Assembly: GCF_958298935.1 (NCBI RefSeq)
Contig: NC_084930.1
Span: forward strand, 26,138,001-26,202,000
DNA length: 64,000 nt
From: Phragmites australis
Taxonomy: Eukaryota; Streptophyta; Magnoliopsida; Poales; Poaceae
Direction: 5' to 3'
Both the position numbers and the translations under genes were made by a program. Shown one piece after another: positions 33,101 through 44,149 of this stretch; within the stretch, counting starts at the first letter, position 1; every line of letters begins with the position of its first letter. Below the pieces are notes generated by a model. It did no database searches. It was given only the letters and a program-made list of their open reading frames with translations, and was not told the origin of the DNA.

Positions 33101-35500
33101 AATCTTGATTTAATTAAGTAATAAGATTAACTAGTGTAGCTGTTGAATAAATAAATACTAGTTATTAGAATATGATAGAATAATTTAAACGTTAATGATT
33201 AATTAAATAGATTCAAAGAATAGATTAACCTAATTAATTAATTACATGCATGTTTTTGCAATAGCAATATTGGATAGCTTAATTAGAGTAACACTTAAGT
33301 AACACTAGGTAATTAAGATTAATTACTAAATCACAATGTTTAGTGCTATAGATTAGAATAATTAATCTCCACATTTAAGCATGTATAATTGCCTAGAGTT
33401 ATACTTATGTATATATGTATACATGCTCGCATATATATAGATGTAAGTATTGAACACATTTTTATGTCGGTACACGTGCATTCACTTACACGTAGAAATC
33501 CTAACTGTCGTCTTTCGGTAGTTAAACTAATAAACACTCACCCAGTTGATTAGGTTTGTTTAGGCTTTCACTTAGGCTAATAAAATAACTAAGTTAATAT
33601 CTTAACCTAGCTTTGATAGATAACCTCGCTTGTTTCTATATATCAGCTTCGCATTGCTTAGAGTTGCTGATCGTCTTCTGCTAGGTTTAGCTTTCGTCAC
33701 TTTCCCTATCACTCTTCTTCGCTTTGGTATTTTTTGGTTTTATTCTGGTGTTTATTTGCTTAGTCGTTGTGCATTTTTTGTCGTTAATCTACGTAGGTTT
33801 GAAGTTAAGGTTCTAAGCTAGGGCGTGAGGAATTAACTGAAGGTGATGCCTGACGATGAAGAACCTGGAAGACTCGAACGACAAGACCAATCGTGAATTG
33901 ACATTCGTCAAGGCAAGTCCTATTTTCTTGATCATATTGAATCTATGTTTTCAAATAATCTACATGATCAACTAAAATTGGACTTATTATCACATGTACT
34001 ACGTATTACATTTTCTTTCAAACTACTTGTAGTAGTTAATCCTATCAACAGTGCCATGCCTTACATGTCATCATATAGAATACATATCACCCTAGGAGTA
34101 CCAACTGTTATATGTACTAACGTTGGAAGACACCTTGATATCTACCATGCTTAGGATTGAATACATCTCCTCGGAGACGTCGCCTTTGGGAAAAACGTCT
34201 CTTCAGAGATATCGCTTCATCATTATCAATGTTAACTCATATACCATGAATCCTTGATGTTGTGAATTCTGTGATGGTTGTGAAATCCTTGATATTATGT
34301 GGGATATGACGGGAGATGTGTAAAAATAGGTGAAAACTGTTTTGGCAGGGGCAAGCGGGATAGTCCTCTGAGAGTTGGAGGCTATCTCATACGTTGGGGG
34401 CTTGAGGTGATACTCATTGCCAACGGTGAAGGCGCCTGCTCCGGCCGCTTAAGCACCGAGTCTTGGGCCGTCATGCTAAGCCACCCCAGTGCAACCATGT
34501 GTCCTGAATGGGCAGGACTTGACTCTTCTTTCAGCAGACTGGGTTGGGCATAATACTAGGAGGCCTAAGAGGCAACATTGAGCCAAGTGTCTTCAGGTTC
34601 TGCGCAAAGGAGTTTCCGCCACCGTCGATCATCAGGGGTCTACCCTCTAAATGAGACCTAAAGAACTTGCTGGATCATGTAGAAAAGCCCGGCAGGAAAA
34701 GTGATTGAAGTGTCTCAGTATGAATCGCTCCTCCGCCTGCAATGGATGGAGGCTGAGCATATCGTATGGGTATAGTGTACAACCTTTGCAGAGTGTAAAC
34801 CTATTTGAATACCGTGTCCGCGGTCATGAACATGCGAAGCATTGACCTCACTTGATTAGTCTAAGGGATGCATGTGCCTTGATGAGTGAGTGTGTGGACT
34901 AGATGTCCGTGTGATGAGGTTCCTGGCTCGATCCGCCAGAAGCTGTGTGGTACTAGAGGTACACCAGATATGATAATAGGGACTGCGGAGTGAGGTGTAA
35001 CCCCTCCCAGGACCGAAAAACTCCAGATACAGCTTGTTACTGGTTTTTGAACTACCCTAACTATTTTAAAGTCATTAGCTAATGATACCACTAACCACTT
35101 GCATAAAACCTACTTTACGCTCAAAACTATTCCGTGAAGCCTTATCCTTGAAATATCCATTATGCATCTATCAACCCCTTGAAGTAGTATAGGACTTGTT
35201 GAGTACCTTCCGTATTCAGTCTTGCTGCTTTCAGATTGTTAAGATAGAGATAAACCTCAATCCAGCCGAAGTTAAAGAGAAGAAGTCTAAGATCGCATCC
35301 GCACTCGAGTTTCCTGTGGTATTGGGTTGCATTGTTCATTTCGCTCCGCAACGCTGTAGGCTCTTCTGCCTGGTTGGTCTATTGTGGATCCTTGTCCACC
35401 ATGCCATCTTCTGCCCTTTTCAGATTATTATTATTATTATTATTATTTTACTTTGTTTTATTCGAAGTATGTATTCGATATCATTCTGTTGATATAAAGG
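30105..35500 (+). repeat. Long LTR-like block of a large grass retrotransposon
   Basis: The block begins TGCAACACCCTGAGTTTTAG, the kind of start seen at 282 (TGTCACATCCCAAAATTCC). It runs through an AATTCAAAT-rich stretch (30250-31090), a CT-rich stretch (31100-31470), a very GC-rich stretch (31620-32460) and AT-rich sequence (32800-33620). It then reaches CGTCAAGGCAAGTCC near 33908 and a segment with CTTAAGCACCGAGTCTTGGG (34448) and TTTGCAGAGTGTAAACC (34785). I recognise these last words from abundant non-coding parts of grass gypsy LTRs, from memory only. The overlapping GC-rich open frames on both strands (31399-32040 +, 31788-32469 -) are not genes. The exact right end and the target duplication were not established. 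Confidence 0.5.
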
Positions 35501-37307
35501 TCCACACAAGAGGGTACTCATGTCAACCTTTCGCAATAAGTCCCAACCATTTGGATCAAGCATCGCTCAATGTGGAGGTATTAGAACTACTCCCAAAGCA
35601 AACTAACACCTCTGACAAGCCCGCACGCTCACACTATCGATGTTCACGCTCAAATGATCACAACTACAGAGGTATTCGGCTCACCTTATTAGATCGGCAT
35701 GTGGTGAGTAAGGTAAGTGCTAAAGCTGACTACACCGACGATCGGTGCTTAAACAATGCAAGCGGTCTACGGTATCTGGGTTCCTCTCCCGGCCTGCCCC
35801 CAGGACTTTCCTCCGGAGTAGATAACACCCCTAGCACCGCCCATATCTCGACTCATACTCACCACTCATCCAACCATCATCAACTCATATCCAACATTGT
35901 GATCATTATGAAAGTAAATATCGCCTATGCTCGTGAACAATGAAATAATTCACCGCTCGACTTCTATAGAATGACCTATGCATTGCTAAGCATTTCGATT
36001 TGACTTGTAATCTAGACATCAGCAACATACTCAAGGCGATGAGGAAAGGATGAACAACAATTCAAGGTAGAAGTAATGCATTCAACATAGGACCTACCAA
36101 TTTGTACCCGATCTCGACTCGACACATGCAAACATACATAAGCATAGTTCATCAATTTTAGACTTCATTCAATTGAACAAAGGTGCAATATACTTAGTTG
36201 CTTGTCTTGCTACACTTGGGTTTTCCTGACACTCCTCGCACAGAATTCACAGAAATGTGGGACCTCACTGCCGCCTTCACTCACACCCGCGTCACGCTCT
36301 AGTTCTTTGTTTAGTAAAAGGGAGAGCGCGTGTAATGATGATTATGAATGAAGTGCAAATATATATACTACAACACACATATGAGGAAATGCCATAAAAT
36401 ATGACATATATTGCATGAATTTTTTTTTCCTATATAGAACAAGTCATAAGAAGATTAGCAAAATTGGTTTCACCCATTTTGGACTTGCAAAGAATTAAAG
36501 GTGAATTAATGAAGCCTTAATATAATTAATTCATCCCAAAACTTTAATTAATTATTTAATAGCTGAGGACATTTTTAATAGGTAGAGGAGGTTATTATGA
36601 AACCAACAAAATTGGTTTCATAATTTTTGGAGCTACGTATAATTTTTTTATGAATTTTACAGGCCTCACATCGCTTGATGAACAGTAATTAAGGAGCCTC
36701 CGCGAATTTCTACGGTGACTTCGCATTTTTGTGGAGTTTCCGTGAATTTTTGTGGAGTCTCCGGACTACAGAGTCTCTGGAAAATTTTTCGGAGTCTCCA
36801 GACTTTCCAGAACAGCTGTTCTTCGCTGGGAAAATTGCTAATTTGATTTGCGAGCTTCTCCAATCCAAAGGGAGACATGTTCGAGATAGTTTAGAGAGTC
36901 TAGAATTCACTCATCAACGTCGCAACTCGATTCCTAACTCAAATCTCCCCAAATCCTTTAATTTGGTCCAAAACCTTAAGAACTCATGAATTTCACTCCA
37001 TCACGAAATCGACCAACCAAATCACGAATTCATATCGAGGGAAGCCTAAGGGACTTACCCACAGTGCTTGTGGAGGTTGAGGACTATTGGATGATGAAGG
37101 AAACGGAGTGAAACGCTTGGGAGACGAAGAAATCTGGTATTTGTCACGTTTCAACCCTAAACATCAAAAGACACCAAAATTGGCTCGAATCCTTTGGGAA
37201 AACAAAAACGAATTGGAGGGGTGGATAGCTTATGAGCTAAGGATCACGATGGTAGTACATACTCACCTCGAATCCTTCTCTTGAGGACAAATTTTGGGAG
37301 AAAGGGA
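35501..37307 (-). repeat. Left part of a minus-strand LTR-like block interrupted by the 10.2-kb CACTA
   Basis: At 35521 the plus strand reads TGTCAACCTTTCG. After the CACTA insertion, the sequence to 47848 ends GGAATTTGAGATGTGACA, whose reverse complement TGTCACATCTCAAATTCC closely resembles the LTR start at 282. This suggests one LTR in minus orientation, from 47848 down to about 35521, split by the transposon. The flanking pentamers (ACTCA and TCAAA) do not match, so the left boundary is uncertain. No gene is seen; the frame 36729-36989 is unremarkable. Confidence 0.4.
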
Positions 37308-37560
37308 CACTACTATAGAACTGGCCTTATTTGCCGAGCCATCACTGCCGGTTCCTAATGGGCCGGCAGTGATGGGGCATCACTATCGGTTCATAAGCCG
37401 CGCGGGAAGAATCAGCCATCGTGGTTTATGAACCGATAGTAATAAGGGTCATCACTGTCAGTCGGTGGATTAAGCCGGTAGTGACGGCAGTGATAGCATA
37501 ACATCATTGCCGGCTAGTTAAATGAGCCGGTAGTTATGTCCTGGCTATATAAAATTTGCC
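37308..37560. repeat. Left terminus, subterminal array and TATA box of the 10.2-kb CACTA
   Basis: After the CACTACTATAGAA terminus come repeated motifs such as GCCGGCAGTGAT, ATCACTGCCGG, ATCACTATCGG and GCCGGTAGTGA, in both orientations. Immediately after the array GGCTATATAAAATTTG (37541-37556) is a strong TATA box, which fits transcription of the transposase gene from the element end. Confidence 0.8.
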
Positions 37561-38303
37561 CTCTCCTTCTATAAGCTGGAGCACAACAGAGAGGAGCTCT
37601 GTTCTTGCTCGGTGGCGGCCATTTTTGCTCACCAGGATCTTGGTGGCTTCAAAATTTTGAGGAATCCTCATGTCCTATGTGTTCCAAGGTGTGTAACTTC
37701 CTCTCCAATCCATTTCTATTTGAATTTTATTTTCTAAATTGCTCTAGATTTTGAAATGATGGAGATGAACCTATGGCCATGATGTTTTCAGACAATGTAG
37801 ATGCAATTATAACTCATTTATGATATGGAAGCTTCAATTCTGGTGAAAAGTGTCTTTATTATTGATTTACACTAGCTATATGTATGAGTATATTTATTTT
37901 TGGCTTGTAATGAATTAGAAAATTTATCCATGATATTAAGGTATATAGTAAACTCCAATTATATTTTTTATATCTTAATTAATTAGCAAGCTCCAATATA
38001 GAAACGTTAGGTATGAGCATATTTATGGTTGATTTTTAGTGAATTAGAAAAATTAGCCATGATATTTAGGTATGTAGAAAGCTCCAATTATATTATTTCT
38101 ATTTTAATTAATTATAATGTTCCCAATATGAAAACTTTTGGTATGAGCGTATTTATTTTAATTTTTAATGAATTAGAAAATTTTGCCATGATATTTAGGT
38201 ATGTAGCAAGATACAATTATATTTATGTATGAGCGTATTTATTTTTTATGTTTCCTTAATGAGTCATAGATGAGGTGTTGAATAATAAAGAAAATTTTCA
38301 GGG

Positions 38304-41300
38304 ATGGCACCAACAAATACTCATCGGAAGCAGACACGAAAGCATGTAAAAGGCGGCTCCTCCAACTCGGGCCAATTGCCGGTAGCAGATGATGAGGTAA
38401 TTTATTTGTTGGTGATCGCAAAATATTCTAGATGTTATGAATTTGGATTTACAATAATGATATAATTGTAGATGGACAGAAGATGGATGTACGATGCGAG
38501 CCGTGTGAGCACAGAGTACAAGAACGGCGTGGATTGTTTCCTGGTATAAGCCGCGACGCACAAGTCAAATACACAGTCTCAAAACATGTGTTGTCCATGC
38601 GTCGATTGCGAGAACAAGAAGCAGTTCTCCACCACCCAGCAGATACATTCCCACTTGATGCCAAGGGGCTTTATGCCTGGCTATACCCGTTGGACCGAGC
38701 ACGGTGAAGCTGAGATCGTACAGGAAGGGCAATACATTGAAAGAGAAGACGAAGACATGTGCACCGATATGCCGGTAAACGAATACATGGATATGCCGCC
38801 TACCAAAGATACGTTGGCCGATGATGAGGAGATGTTGGCCGATGTCGACGTCGATGATTTGGAGCAGATGTTGCGCAATGGGGAGGAGAACTTCACCAAT
38901 GAAAAAGAGTTTCAAAAGTTCCAGTGTATGTTAGAGGACTTTAAAACACCGTTGTTCCCAGGCTGTGAGAAGGAGCACACAAAGTTGTGTACCGTGCTTT
39001 CACTGTTGCAATTGAAGGCAAGCAACGGGTGGTTTGATAATGCTTCACAGAGTTGTTACTGTTCTTGAAGAAATTACTTCCAAAGGAAAATGTGCTTCCA
39101 AACAACACATATCAGGCCAAGCAGGTTGTGTGCCCATTAGGGTTGGAAGTACAGAAAATATATCCATGTCCAAATGATTACATGTTGTATCATGGAGAGC
39201 ATACGGACCGCAAGCATGTCTCGTCTATGTTGCAGCACGGTACAAGTGTGATGGTGATGATATCGATGGTGAAGGAAAGAAGAAAAGGCATCCCGTGAAG
39301 GTGATGTGGTATTTTCCTATAGTCTCCCGTTTGGAGCGTTTATTCGCGAATAAAAGGCATGCCGAACTGATGCGATGGCACGTCGATGAGCGCAAGGATG
39401 ATGGAATGTTGAGACACCCCACTGATTCTATGCAGTGGAGAAATATCGATAGGAAATACAAAAAGCCCTTTGCAGAAGATGTGAGGAATATAATATTTGA
39501 GTTGAGTACGGATGGGATGAATCCATTCGGTAACATGAGCAGTAGTCATAGCACTTGGCCTGTGACTATGTATCTACAACCTTCCTCCTTGGTTGTGTAT
39601 GAAGCGGAAGTACATTATGAAACCGGTGCTGATACCAAAGCCATGACAAACTGGCAATGATATCGATGTCTACCTGAAACTATTAATGGAAGATCTTGTA
39701 ATACTGTGGAACGATGGTGTGCAAGTATGGGATGCATACAAACGAGAGAACTTCACCCTATGTGCAATGCTGTTCGTAATATTCCAAGATTGGCCAGCCC
39801 TTGGCAACCTATCGGGCCAGACTGTCAAAGGCTACTATGCATACGTGCATTGCTTGGATAAAACAGAGAGCGTGTGGCTGGAGAACAGCCGAAAAATAGT
39901 GTACCTAGGTCATCGTAAATTTCTTCACAAGGATCACCTGTATCGCAGCAATAAGAGAGCTTTTGATGGGAAAGTTGAGACTCGATCACCTCCTAAGCAT
40001 CGCACTGGGAGACAGGTATATGAGATGGTAAAGGAACTTAGGGTTATCCTTGGAAAGGGATGCGGGAGTACACCGGTTTTGAAATCTAATCTTAGAGTTT
40101 GTATGTTCAAAAAGAAATCTGTCTTTTATAACTTAGCATATTGGCCAGATTTGGTGGTTCGACACGCAATCGATGTCATGCAGATTGAGAAGAATGTGTG
40201 TGATAGCTTGGTTGGTACGTTACTAGACATACCTGGCAAAAAAGGATACACTCCAAGCATGGAAGGACTTAAACTATTTGAAACTTAGATATGATCTACA
40301 TCTCGAAGAGATGGAAGAAGGCAGCAAATATCTTGGCCCCGCGAGCTACAATCTGAGCAAGGTAGAGAAAATTGCAATGTGCAAGTGCTTGCATGGAATC
40401 AAAGTTCCATCCGGTTACTCTCCCAACATAAAGAGACTAGTAAACATGAAAAACTTGAAATTAACTGGCATGAAGTCTCATGATTGTCATGTGATGATGA
40501 CACAGATGCTTCCAATTGCATTTAGAGGTATTCTACCGCTGAAGGTCCAAAACCTAATCATAAAGCTGTGTTCATTCTGCAATGTGATATCACAAAAGAC
40601 CATCGATCCGACCAAGCTAGATAAGCTGCAGGAAGACGTGGTCGAGACTCTATCCCAGCTTGAGGCATTGTTCCCTCCATCATTTTTTGATATCATGGTG
40701 CATCTCATTGTTCACATTGTGAAACAGATACGGATTCTTGGTCCCGTGTTTCTGCATCAGATGTACCCTTTCGAGAAATTCATGGGAGTTCTTAAGAAAT
40801 ATGTTCGTAGCCGAAATCAGCTGAAAGGCTGCATGGCCGAGGGCTGGGGAACTGAGGAGGTCATTGATTTCTGCGTCGACTACATAAATCTCAAATCAAT
40901 TGGTGTGCATGTATCTCACCATGAGGGGAGGCTATAGGGGAAAGGGACGATAGGTGCAAATGCATTCCGCACTAACAATCCCATTTCATTCATGCAAGCA
41001 CATTTTGCAGTTCTGCAACAATCAGTTGTGGTGGACCTGTATGTCGAGGAACACTAGAAGATGCTACGCACCAGAAACTCAGGGAAGTCCGATGTTTGGA
41101 TCACACGATTGCACAGAGATCATTTTGGCACTTGGTTACGCAGACAGGTGATGCATAAGCAGATAGAATGTGCTCAGTTGAATGTGTTGGCTCATTGACC
41201 GTCTACTACAATCCTCACATTCCAAGGATATATATGAATGGCTATACATTTTATACGAGAGCTCAAGATAATAAGAGCTCCAACCAAAATAGCGGTGTCT

Positions 41301-41757
41301 GTATAGATGCCTATGACTGCAATGGAAATAGGGGGACCTATTACGGATTCATAGAGGAGATCTAGGAGCTTGACTATGGAGTGTTAAAGGTTCCTCTTTT
41401 CCGGTGCCGATGGGTCAGACTCTCAGGGGGTGTGAAGATCAACAAGTACGGTATGACTACAGTGGACCAAAAACTCATTGGATACAGAGAAGAACCATCT
41501 GTACTTGTGAATGATGTTATGCAGATCTTCTATGTTAAGGACCCGGACCCGGTTAACAAGGAGGAGCGCCACATGGTTTTTCAAGGAAAAAGAAGGATTA
41601 TCGGAGTGGAGAATGTTGTTGACGAGGAAGACTACAATCAATTCGACGCGCTACGTCCTTTCGAAGAGAACGTCGACCTAGGTCCCATGGAAGACACCGA
41701 CGAACCTCCCTATGTACGTCGTGATCATAATGAAGGGCGAATCGTTAAGACAAAGTA
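38304..41757 (+). pseudogene. TNP2-type CACTA transposase with DUF4218 and DUF4216 domains, frameshifted
   Basis: A short first exon (MAPTNTHRKQTRKHVKG, from 38304) ends at GATGAG|GTAATT. The next exon starts MDRRWMYDASRVSTEYKNG at 38472 (Transposase-associated domain), with CCPCVDCENKKQF and IHSHLMPRGF. The TNP2 core follows (PLGLEVQKIYPCPNDYMLY, VMWYFPIVSRLERLFANKR, STDGMNPFGNMSSSHSTW, YLGHRKFLHKDHLYR). DUF4218 is at 40390-40930 (MKSHDCHVMMTQMLPIAFRG, PPSFFDIMVHLIVH, FLHQMYPFEKFMGVLKKYVR). DUF4216 is at 41270-41660 (GTYYGFIEEI, VPLFRCRWV, VMQIFYVKDP). Defects include a TAA after VDCFLV (near 38529), frameshifts near 39050, 39230-39300, 39580, 39660 and 40270, and a TAG after GFIEEI at about 41363. 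The domain order is complete, unlike the copy at 21829-24237. Confidence 0.9.
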
Positions 41758-42003
41758 GCTAAATTGTATTAATTACTATTTATGAATTTGTTTTAGATGC
41801 AATTATACCTCACTTTAGTTATGGAAGTTTCAATTTGTAGTGTATGATGGAAGATATATTTATTATTGACCATATTGATTTATTATTTTCCGTATATACA
41901 AAAATTAATTTTGGTACATAGCAAGTTTAAATTTAAATAAATATGTATTAAGTCTGCTAGGTGAACTTAATGTTAATAAATATAGATAGTACAAACTGAA
42001 ATC

Positions 42004-42072
42004 ACCTGAGTAGCACAACGGTATGTTAAGTCTTACTTGGTGTAGGACTTGGGTTCGAGTCTCTGCGTGCGC
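42004..42072 (+). repeat. tRNA-like (SINE-derived) segment inside the 10.2-kb CACTA
   Basis: A box A-like GAGTAGCACAACGGTA (42008-42023) and a box B-like GGGTTCGAGTCTC (42051-42063) are spaced as in a tRNA gene. The tail is GCGCGAAGC and A/T runs. It lies between the transposase gene and the internal repeat array. A comparable segment sits inside the small CACTA element at 19901-19965. Confidence 0.55.
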
Positions 42073-42104
42073 GAAGCTAAAAGAAATTTTTTGCACCCCA
42101 CGGT

Positions 42105-42345
42105 ACCAGCAATGAAAGGGGTTTCACTGCTAGTGGACATATTAGGCCGGCAATGAAAATACTTTCTCTATCAGTGTACTTATTGAGTCGGCAGTGAAAA
42201 TACTTTCACTACCGGTGTACTTATTGAGCCGGCAGTGAAATTAGTTTCACTGCTTGTTGTCCTAGTAAGCTGATAGTGAAGGTACCATTTCACTGTCGGT
42301 GGTCATATTGAGCTGGCAGTGAAAGTCCTCACTCATAAAATAGCT
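42105..42345. repeat. Internal subterminal-type repeat array followed by a TATA-like box
   Basis: Five or more motifs of the type GCCGGCAGTGAAA, GTCGGCAGTGAAA, GCTGGCAGTGAAAG and their partial complements (TTTCACTGCTTG, TTTCACTGTCGG) recur about every 50 bp. The array ends in GTCCTCACTCATAAAATAGC. The left end of the same element has the matching order: array, then GTCCTGGCTATATAAAA. The array therefore looks like a second copy of the element's end or promoter, placed in front of the second gene. Confidence 0.75.
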
Positions 42346-42406
42346 CGACACCCTGCGCCCTTTGATACTTCGAAATTTTTTCCCGTTCCCTGTGCCATCT
42401 GCCAAA

Positions 42407-42748
42407 ATGCCTCCTGACGCCAAGGAGCCCACACCACCGGAGGTCCATGACCCCGTGCCCGCTATCCGTGTCCTCCTCGACACCGTCATCCTCCTCCCCG
42501 CCGTTGTCGTTGTCCTCCTGCCCGGTGCCATTCCCATCCTCCTTGACGCCATCATACTCCTCCTTAGCGCCATTCTCGCCCTCCTCGATGCTATTCCCTG
42601 TCCTCTTCGACGCTGATCTCGTCCTCAGTCCCCAACATCGCCTTCTTCGGAGCGCCTGCCTCTACGCCGTCACCCCATCCTCGAGGTCACATTCCTCCAC
42701 GCTGTTATCCCCATCACTATTGTCCCCAAGCTCCAATACATCATCGCG
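42407..42748 (+). other. Candidate first exon of the second CACTA gene, Pro/Ser-rich
   Basis: An ATG at 42407 lies about 75 bp after the TATA-like box of the internal array. The alternative frame from 42447 stays open to a good donor (ATCGCG|GTGAGT at 42749). Its product would be almost wholly Ser, Pro, Thr and Leu. Base composition is C-rich and unlike the surrounding element, so it may be a captured host sequence. Splicing to the exon near 44150 is a guess. Confidence 0.35.
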
Positions 42749-44149
42749 GTGAGTACTCTACTACCTGTTGTCTCCCTCCACCTCCCAGATGGTGTTTGTG
42801 GTTACTACGAAGTGATAGGTATTGTGAGGTTAATGGTTGATTTGGTAATTTAGTTCTAGTTTCACCACTGGGTGGTTTAGTCTATTGAAATTGAGCTGAG
42901 TGAGCTCGGTTCTGGTGTTTAGAACTTTGGTGCTCAGGCAATCGTTTGGTGGTGGTGCTGTGTTAGTGGAGGTGTTGTGTTGGATGTGCTTATTGACTAT
43001 ATTGATTTTTCCTTTAGCCGAATTGCACTGTGAGTATTTCAGTTTTCTCCTCCCTTTCATTTCTACTCTCTGGATGGCTTGGTGATATGCTCTGTGATCA
43101 AATAGAACACTGAGGTTGGGCTAGATGTTTAAGTGCAATAGGTGTTAAATCTGTTTATTCTTTGTTGTTGGATCGGCATAGATTGCCCTAATAGTAGTGG
43201 TGCATTCTATTGTTCAGTTCCTATGCTTATTGTTGGTAGTCTGTACATTGCCAGTTAGGCATGATTACTGGACTAGGAGCTGCTGTATTTGCTGATTCAA
43301 TTAATCTTGTTTTGATTGAATTCTGTAAGAGCAAGAAAACCTTTGGTACTGCTATGATATTTTGCTACTCGGTTAGTATTTGTTTCTCAAAGAGTAATCC
43401 TCTCTCTGTCAACTTTTATGTCTAGCAGCATTGTCCAGGAAGAAAGCTCAATTTCAGAGAACTTTTTTTTTTTTACTTTTACATCTAGTTGTGATCTTAG
43501 CTTCTAGCCCAGCTTGTGATGTGTCAAATGGACAATTAGCGAGCAAGATATCGTAGTCCTGGGGCCAATTGTTATATTTATCTGAGAGCAATTTTATTCA
43601 ATCATCCATATGCTGTTTAGTTCATTATCTTGCTTGATGGGAGGTGGTTTTGCTTTTGTACTTATGGCACTTAAGTGTATGTTCATGTCAGTGTATATGA
43701 ACTACTTTGTTTCTTGATTTTTATATTCGGGTGGTCCTCAAGCATATTTTGCAATCGCCAATGATGAAAGGAGATAACTATTTACCATACATATGACTGC
43801 AAAGCTCGACTGGGATGGTTATTACACATGCACCTTGCAATTCTTTCACTATCCCAATCGAGCTTGCAGTCGTATATAATTATCTCCATAATCTGATGCG
43901 GATCAATCAAATAATAGACTCTTTGTTGGATGGTGGTTGCATATGATGGTGGTGACTGTTTTTGGTTTTTGTTTGTTGCTTTTCTTCTTACACCCTAATG
44001 TATGGATACTGATGTTATGCTTATTTTTGTACCGATCAATGCACTCTAATGTATAGATATTGATACTATGCTTATTTTTGATATCATGCTCTCTACGGAG
44101 AAGCAAACATTTCTTTTGAAATACAATAAAATAATGGCGATGATGATAT
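42749..44149. other. Probable intron or spacer of the second CACTA gene
   Basis: This is T-rich, intron-like sequence with no supported coding region. A palindromic pair (GCAAGCTCGA-like and TCGAGCTTGCAG-like) lies around 43800-43875. Confidence 0.4.
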
